A stretch of DNA of 64,000 nt from Henckelia pumila (taxonomy: Eukaryota; Streptophyta; Magnoliopsida; Lamiales; Gesneriaceae), in NCBI RefSeq assembly GCF_033568475.1, contig NC_133123.1, positions 24,600,622 to 24,664,621 of the forward strand. Direction: 5' to 3'. Both the position numbers and the translations under genes were made by a program. The notes under the pieces are model-generated. The model saw only the letters and a list, made by a program, of their open reading frames with translations, ran no database searches and was not told the origin of the DNA. Shown one piece after another: positions 57,590-64,000 of the stretch. Each line of letters starts with the position of its first letter. The first letter of the stretch is position 1.

Positions 57590-59920
57590 TAAAAATATAT
57601 ATAATAAATTATATTACTTCAAGACGTACATACACAAGATAAAAAAGACAAATACATGACACAAAGCATATAGTAATTTCTCAAGATCAATCAACAAAAC
57701 AATATATAAAAAAATCGAGTTGAAATAACTGGATAAATTCTATTAATATTGTGTCAACGTAAAATTACATTTAAACATTATATTTATAAGATCTCATGAG
57801 TTATTGAAATATCTTATCTTAAACTATTAATGTAAATATAAAAAAAAAGATTATTATAAATGACGACACTGAAATTGCTACAGTTACATTGTTCGAAAAT
57901 GTTGCAAATATGCTTATTGATTGCAGTGTTAAATATTATATCGATTCGATCCATCAACAAAATATATAAATAATTTATTTATTTTAATGAAACTATATAA
58001 TGATTAGAAATTATTATTAAAATCTTTTTTACGTATATGAAGACAAGTCGTTAAACATTTCAATATATCACAAGTATTTAGATACACCAAAATAAATAAA
58101 AATATGGATTTACTCTCAAAATATAAAAAGGTTGAAATAAAAAGATGAAACATAAACGTTTGTAATTAATGACATTTAAAATTCAATAAAAATTTTAGCA
58201 ACAAAAACATTATAAGAAAAATGAGATAATTAGATTTTGAAAACCAAAAAATTAAAAAAAAAAAAATGTTCAACAATTACATCAATCATTAACGATATTG
58301 TCATACAAATAATAGAAGGAGATTCATAACAGAATGTAGTTGGGAACGATGAAATTATTGTTATTCTTAAAAATAAAAATTTTTAGTAATAAAAAAGTAT
58401 GTTCAACGAAAACATAAAATAATAACGATAGAAAAATGTAAATGATTGATGGAGAAAGAAATCATTACTAAAATTCTATTAATATGATGTGCATATTGAT
58501 TCTTTCATACATAAATAAAAAACGGATGATAAATGAAAAAAAGTGAAAGAGAGAAAAATCCAAAATATAAAAAAAAATTAATAGAAAATTCTAAAATATA
58601 AAAAAAATTAATTGTGCAATAATTTAAATTAAAGTTTAAAATGCATTATCTATATTGCATTTGTTTTCTATAAATCAATAGTAACAAAATAAATAATCAA
58701 CACATAAGATAAGAAATTACAAAATAAATATTTAATTTAATTAACTTATCTCACTTATTAACAAATACATAATAAATAATATTTCTTGAAAGCATACATA
58801 AATGAGATAGAAAATAAAGTAAATTCATGATACGAAAAAAACCATAATTGCTCAAAATTAATCAAGAAAAAAATACAAAACACTAGCTCAAATAATTGCA
58901 TGGATTTAAATATCAATATTGTAACAATGTAAAAGTACATTAAATACTATATTTTATAAGCTTACATGAGTTATTAATAATATTTTATTTTAAACTGTTA
59001 GTGTAGATATAAAATAATAATGACCATAAATGATAAAAATATTGAAAATCAAGGATTACATTTTTCGAAAATATTGCAAATTTTTTTATTAGTTGCAATG
59101 TTAAAGATTATATTGATTTCATAACTAAACATCTAATAGTTTTTTCTTTCAAATAGAATATATTACTAATTATTATAAAATATAATTTATTTAAAGAACA
59201 ACAACACTTCAATGAAGAGATGATATGGATCGGGTCTAAATTTAACCTTATATTAAACCCACTCCTGATAGACAAGTTTAGACTCGCCCAAACAGGTTCA
59301 CAAACAGGTCCGGGTGGGTCTTCGGCTTTGGCCAGACCCACATAGAAATTGCTGTTAATAAAAATGATAAGAATATTATTTTTTTCATAGAGAAAAAATA
59401 ATACATAATAAAAGGAAAAAAATCGTGAAATAGATTAAAATTCAACATATAAAGGAAAAAATATTTATTAATAATTTAAATTAAGATTTAGAATGCATTA
59501 TATATGATATTATTATTATTTTACATAAATCAATACTCGTAAAACAAGTAATTAACACATAAATAAAAACAATACAAAATGAACATTTTATTTAATTTGA
59601 TTGGCATATCTTACTTATTAACAAATACATAATAAATTATATTGATTCAGAGCATACATACATAAGAAAGAAAATAAAACAAATGTATGGTACCAAGCAT
59701 GTCATACTTGTTCAATATTAATCAACAAAATGATGGAAACTCGAGTTAATAATTGCATAAGAATCAATATCAATATTGTGTCAAATTAAAACTATATTAA
59801 ACATTATATCTATAGGCTAACATAAGTTATTGATAATGTATTATTTTAAATTGTTAATATATATAGTTATAGAATAACGACGACCGTAAGTGAGGAACAT
59901 TAAAACTGTAAGCTTTTGGT
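57590..59920. repeat. Three large direct repeats inside the Helitron-like element
   Basis: A block of about 350 bases recurs at 57600-57960, 58765-59125 and 59630-59915. Its shared marks are aataaattatattRcttcaa-like starts, gcatacatacataagaNag, caatattgtgtcaa, aaacattatatytataagmt, catgagttattgataat and tttcgaaaatRttgcaaat. The part before it (cacttattaacaaatacat) is also shared by copies 2 and 3, so the full unit is about 0.9-1.1 kb. Confidence 0.65.
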
Positions 59921-60926
59921 AAAGTGAGAAACGTTTGGTATTACAATTGGTATCAGATCTAAGATCAATATGAGTTCGATTTTCATTAGTTACAATGAAT
60001 GCAATGAAGATTGTTGAGTGCAATAATTGTCCTTGTTGGATAGAACAATCGAACCATGATGCTTGAGCTGCTAGATTATTTCGATTATAGTACTCCGGAT
60101 TTTTTTGTACACATATTAAGAAAAATAATTGGGAAAACAAATTTTGTACAAACTTAAATTTTATTCCTTTAAATGTTTTTAAAAATTATTGCACAATTTT
60201 CAAGGTTTAGTTAATAGGGGTATATTAGTAAAAAAGTGTAAAAAAATATTATTAACTATGATATATAACTATATATTTTGGGACAAAAAATGTGACATAT
60301 TTAATTGAGATTGAGGGAGTATTATCTAATTAATTGAATAATAATTTAATTCAATTCTTATAAGTTATTTATATCAATAATAATTGTCTTAAATTTTAAG
60401 ATAGCATGTACTAAAATTGGTGTCCTTTAATTAGATTTGAGATTATGCATGATTCCAAGACAATAAAATAAAATTAAACATGATACGAACATTTCTTATG
60501 ATGATTATGATAACTATTGAACCAATTAAAAATAAATTTTATGATATTAGGATAGAATGTTATTTTAAATTGAATAACTGAATTTATAATTTTATTTGGT
60601 TATTATTATTATTATTTGTTTTTATTTTTTTATCTTTTAATTTGTATTTATTTTAATTTTTATCTTTTTTATGACTGATAAAATGATGGACTATGGTAAA
60701 AAAATCAAAATGAAAATAACATACAAGTTAATTTACAAAAAACATAAAAAAAATATATAGAAGCTATATGACTATAAATAAAAATATACCGTAACATGAC
60801 CAAAAACAAAAAAAAGAGTTATAAGACTAAAAATACAAATTCATCTTTAATAGAACAAAAAATGATATATAAAAACAATTAAAAAAATCAAAATTGTATT
60901 TTTCCCGTTACTTTTATATGGATTAT

Positions 60927-61085
60927 TCTATGCTATACCTGGAGTACTTCTCCCCCCATGATGTGGTCAAATATCAACCATTGGATCATCAAGACATATT
61001 TCAATTTTCATAAAAATATATGGGTCCCAAGTAATCTAATGGTATTAAAATATGGGGAGAAATACTCCCGGTGTAGCATAGACTA
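60927..61085. mobile_element. Small MITE with CTATGCTACACCGGGAGTA-type termini
   Basis: The left end tctatgctatacctggagta, then ttctcccc, and the complement of the right end, tctatgctacaccgggagta, then tttctcccc, match over about 28 bases with few differences. The interior is about 100 bases. It is nested in the Helitron-like element. No unambiguous target duplication. Confidence 0.6.
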
Positions 61086-61486
61086 ACCCCTTTTATATGA
61101 ATTTTTTTGTTGAAAAATGTATTCTTATTTATATTTTAATAATTTATTATATTTAAAAAATATAATTAAAGAGTTAAAATAATAAATAACTTAATAGTTT
61201 AGTAATTTTTTAATATAATATTTTAGTAATTTAATGATTAAGTTATATATTTATTATTAATTTTAGTTTGAATCATTATATTTTCAAATATCAATAATAA
61301 AACGTACATTTGAAAACTTGTTAATGATTATTGTATTACTTCAGGTTATTTTCATAATTAATAATTTAAATATGACTTTTATCACGAGGTCGTGAAAATT
61401 TAACTAAATATAATTATTATAAAAATAATAAATATATATTATATAGACAAAGTGACAACACGTGCATCACACGTGCATTTTACTAG

Positions 61487-62158
61487 TAGTAGTTAAATGC
61501 TCAAATACTCCACCAAATCGAACATCATCTTATGATTATTTCATCTTTTTCCTTATTAGATAGATGTCCTGTTATTTGGGGGCTTTCGACCTAACAGAAG
61601 GGGTAATACCCCCTATGTATCCATGACCTCCATATTAAGTTGTGTTTGTAGAGTTTTTAGGAAGCATTTATCAGTTTTTTCCTAACAAAAAATTTTCAAA
61701 AATTTGAAACATTTTATTAAAAAAAACTGAGAATTGTTTTCTAAAAGATCTCTCAAACACTACTTAAAGGGGCAATACCTCTTCTATATTGTCATAACCA
61801 TGATTGGATTACCCTCTCCATGATCGAATGACCCGTGGTTTGAACATGAAATGATGCATGGTTTAAATTTATACAATACATGATATTATTAAGCATGTGG
61901 TTTAAAATTACCACTTTTGTTTTCATAACACATTCATTTTATTTTCCAAAATTTTAGTCCTCATATATAATATATATATATATATCAACTAATATTGTGT
62001 ATTAATTAAAACCTTAAATTTACTAGTTGATAAATTTCATAATTGTAAAACATAAGGAAACAATTAGCCCAACGGGCAACGACCATACGTTTCTTATTCC
62101 TCCAAGATTTCTTGAATTTCGATTTCCCCATTTTCTGAAAAATTACCAAATACAATCA
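61487..62158 (+). promoter_or_regulatory. Upstream region of the membrane-protein gene
   Basis: AT-rich DNA is followed by a leader-like stretch before ATG 62159. A (TA)n tract lies at about 61966-61984. No certain TATA box. Confidence 0.35.
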
Positions 62159-64000
62159 ATGTTAATTGACAAAGCTCGAATTGAGCCGATAATTTCATGG
62201 TTTGTTACAGTTCATCCCCACGAAACCTCGGCGTTGATCCATTCTACCTCTTCTTTCTTCTTTGTGAGTTTCCTCTGGTCTTTGAATAGTTTACGATTCT
62301 GTTGTCATGTCGCTAATTTATAGTTTGATTATGCAGATTTTGAGTGCGTATTTTGTGGTTCTCCCATTACGCGATGAAGGGGCGATTTCATTAGGATTAG
62401 GGAATCTTCCAGGACTTTTTGTCGGGTCTTTGCTTCTAACTCTGGTTGCCGCGCCGGTTTCAACTCTCATTTTTGCATTGCCCAATCTTTCCAAAGGAAA
62501 GGTGTGAATTAATTAATTTGAAAATTGAATTAGCAGGACTTGATTCTGTTTATTCAATGTTGTGATATAAAAGTTTCTGCTTTTATGTCTTTTTGGATTG
62601 ATGGGCTTTAAAGGTTTTTTGTTTTTTATTGATGCAAAATCAGAACTTGTTGCTACTACTTGTGATTTGAATGTTGACTGGTGTCCTTTAAAGCATTCGG
62701 GTGTTAAAATCTTGGATTAGGAACATAGCAAAAACCTTCGCTCAAAGTAAGTTTTTAGAAATGAAGAAAATCTGTAATCCGTAACACCTAAGAGTCATTT
62801 GGTTTTATTGACTTCTTATCCCTTCATTTATCAAATTAGTTTGTTACCGATGTTTGGAAATTCTGTTTTGCTTCAGGCCTTGGTCTTGATACACAGGTTT
62901 TTTAGCTTGTCTCTTGTTGTATTCTTCATTCTATGGCTTTTTTCTACTCCTGGAAGCTCACCATTCAGTTTCAAGGCAAGAGTTCAACGCATTATCTAAT
63001 TCTCGACATTCCAGCTGTTGGGTTTTATGATATCTATCGTGGAATCATTTCGGAGTACCTGTTTTGCAGGGAATGCTTCAGGTGAACTCGACCATAAAGG
63101 AGGAGTTGAAGGTTACGGTTAGCGAAAGCGTTCCACCCAGTTCTGCTAGCTGGGAAAGACATGGATGGTTTTACATCACTGTGAGGATTTTCTTGTTCCT
63201 CTGGGTAAAACATTGCTGGCTTTTTTCGGCAAATTGAAGGGATACAAGTTTGATTTGCTCTTCGTATTACATATAAAAGTTCTCTCTGACTTCTGAGACT
63301 GATTTTCCTATTTCTCTTGATTTCTACAGGTTGCTCTGCTTAATCTTATTACTATCTCTTCAACTTGGGCAAGAGTAATCGACGTGATGGATAGTGAGGT
63401 CTGTTTGCTGCCAGCCATATCTTTGTATTTACTATTTAATCCAATCTAACGGTTAATGAATTGTTAAGATAGTTATGTTCAAATATCAAGTGAAAGTTAG
63501 AGTTCTGTAATTGTTGGCATGACTTCTATGTTCCACATAGGACCATAGGTGCCTAGTCTTTATGCTCGTTCAATCTTGTACTATCAGGATACTTGATTTG
63601 TACACTATTAACTCACTCGAATTCAGTCAGGTTCAAGATTGTTTGGATTTATTGGTGCTGGTGCTACACTGGGGCAGCTATTTGGTTCACTGTTTGCCAC
63701 TGGAATGGCTTGGTTAGGCCCATGTATGTCTCATCACTTGTACCTTCTCTCATTTCTTTGTTTCCTCTCCAATTTTTGGTGACTTTTAATTTGTTTTTAG
63801 ATCTGCTCCTCTTTGCTGCACTTTTGTTGGAATTAGCGGCGCAGTCTTCAAAAGGAATTGACAAGCACATTTCCCAGAATCCAGAACTCTTTCCCATCCG
63901 GTATTTTTGTCATTATCTTATTGTCATTGCTCATAATAAATTGTAATTATTTTCTTCAATATGGTATTTCCACTGTCGCTTGAAAGATTTGTTACAAATC
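62159..64000 (+). CDS. Multi-pass membrane protein, MFS- or TLC-like, 5' part (runs off the window)
   Basis: Seven coding exons are visible: 62159-62263, 62337-62501, 62877-62975, 63070-63204, 63330-63398, 63627-63723 and 63801-63900. Phases agree, with 256 residues so far, and the gene continues right. It starts MLIDKARIEPIISWF. Hydrophobic segments include ILSAYFVVLPLRDEGAISLG, LFVGSLLLTLVAAPVSTLIF, FSLSLVVFFILWLF, FLFLWVALLNLITI, LFGFIGAGATLGQLFGSLFA and LLLFAALLLELAA. The GFIGAGATLGQLFG block is the sort of glycine-rich transporter helix seen in MFS proteins and in TLC-type (nucleotide transporter-like) proteins. I recognise it as a conserved plant membrane protein of unassigned substrate. 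The third intron appears to start with GC (TTCAAG|GCAAGA), the accepted minor GC-AG class. Function is inference only. Confidence 0.8.
62976..63069 (+). other. Probable GC-AG intron
   Basis: The coding frame ends SSPFSFK at 62975 and resumes GMLQVNS at 63070. The donor reads AAG|GCAAGA, the consensus of GC donors, and the acceptor is TTTTGCAG. No nearby GT gives an in-phase join without adding or losing residues, although a short alternative cannot be excluded. Confidence 0.6.

Larger units (their letters stand above)
56264..61486 (+). mobile_element. Helitron-like element, non-autonomous, about 5.2 kb
   Basis: The 5' end is A|TCTATATCTATATC (TC at 56264-56265, after host A). The 3' end is a short hairpin (CACGTG, 5-base loop, CACGTG; 61460-61476) followed by CATTTTACTAG|T, with CTAG at 61483-61486 before host T. 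TC start, hairpin then CTRR end and A/T insertion site without target duplication are the Helitron hallmarks. No Rep/helicase frame is present; the interior is AT-rich and repeated. The 5' end is uncertain because TCTATA is itself repeated there, and the two ends may belong to different copies. Confidence 0.5.

Noticed and set aside
1-64000. CRISPR array, bacterial operons or phage genes
   Set aside because: Spliced plant genes, plant transposons and base composition show a nuclear plant genome; no regularly spaced repeat-spacer array is present.

Overview
This window is nuclear DNA of a flowering plant, almost certainly a eudicot. The evidence is spliced genes with GT-AG introns, plant-specific gene families, very AT-rich intergenic DNA and a dense mix of plant mobile elements. 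The abundance of 'GAGACGGTCTC' MITEs hints at an asterid (Lamiales-like) genome, but I cannot name a species.

Host genes, left to right: (1) a MATE-family transporter on the minus strand (4785-1536), for which I propose a missed 55-codon first exon; (2) an NPL4 homologue on the plus strand (10014-12299, two exons), a cofactor of the CDC48 segregase; (3) a small secreted-peptide precursor on the minus strand (19779-19480) ending in an IDA-like/PIP-like motif; (4) a nine-exon KUP/HAK/KT potassium transporter closest to KUP2 (49632-54302, plus strand, 792 codons); (5) the 5' part of a multi-pass membrane protein gene (62159 to beyond the window, plus strand), with a probable GC-AG intron. These genes do not form a pathway; they are ordinary dispersed plant genes.

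The rest is mostly mobile DNA. 7438-9351 is a foldback MITE-like element holding three further insertions. 14880-16640 is a decayed endogenous pararetrovirus fragment (minus strand) with a 35S-like promoter block. 21178-21482 is a small element with 8-bp target duplications. 21737-36662 is a Ty3/gypsy element ('A', minus strand, with both LTRs, PBS, polypurine tract and 5-bp target duplication). A second Ty3/gypsy element ('B', 25860-33183) sits inside A's reverse transcriptase. 39347-44935 is a full-length L1-type LINE with an 18-bp target duplication. 45588-45848 is a tRNA-derived SINE with a 10-bp target duplication. 56264-61486 is a Helitron-like element with large internal repeats.

The most unusual signal is an array of short near-palindromes (GATCGGA-NNN-TCCGATC) just upstream of the TATA box in the U3 of both LTR families. 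Unit number differs between sister LTRs of the same insertion. The domesticated-looking candidates are weak; most 'system-like' structure here is nested transposon history.
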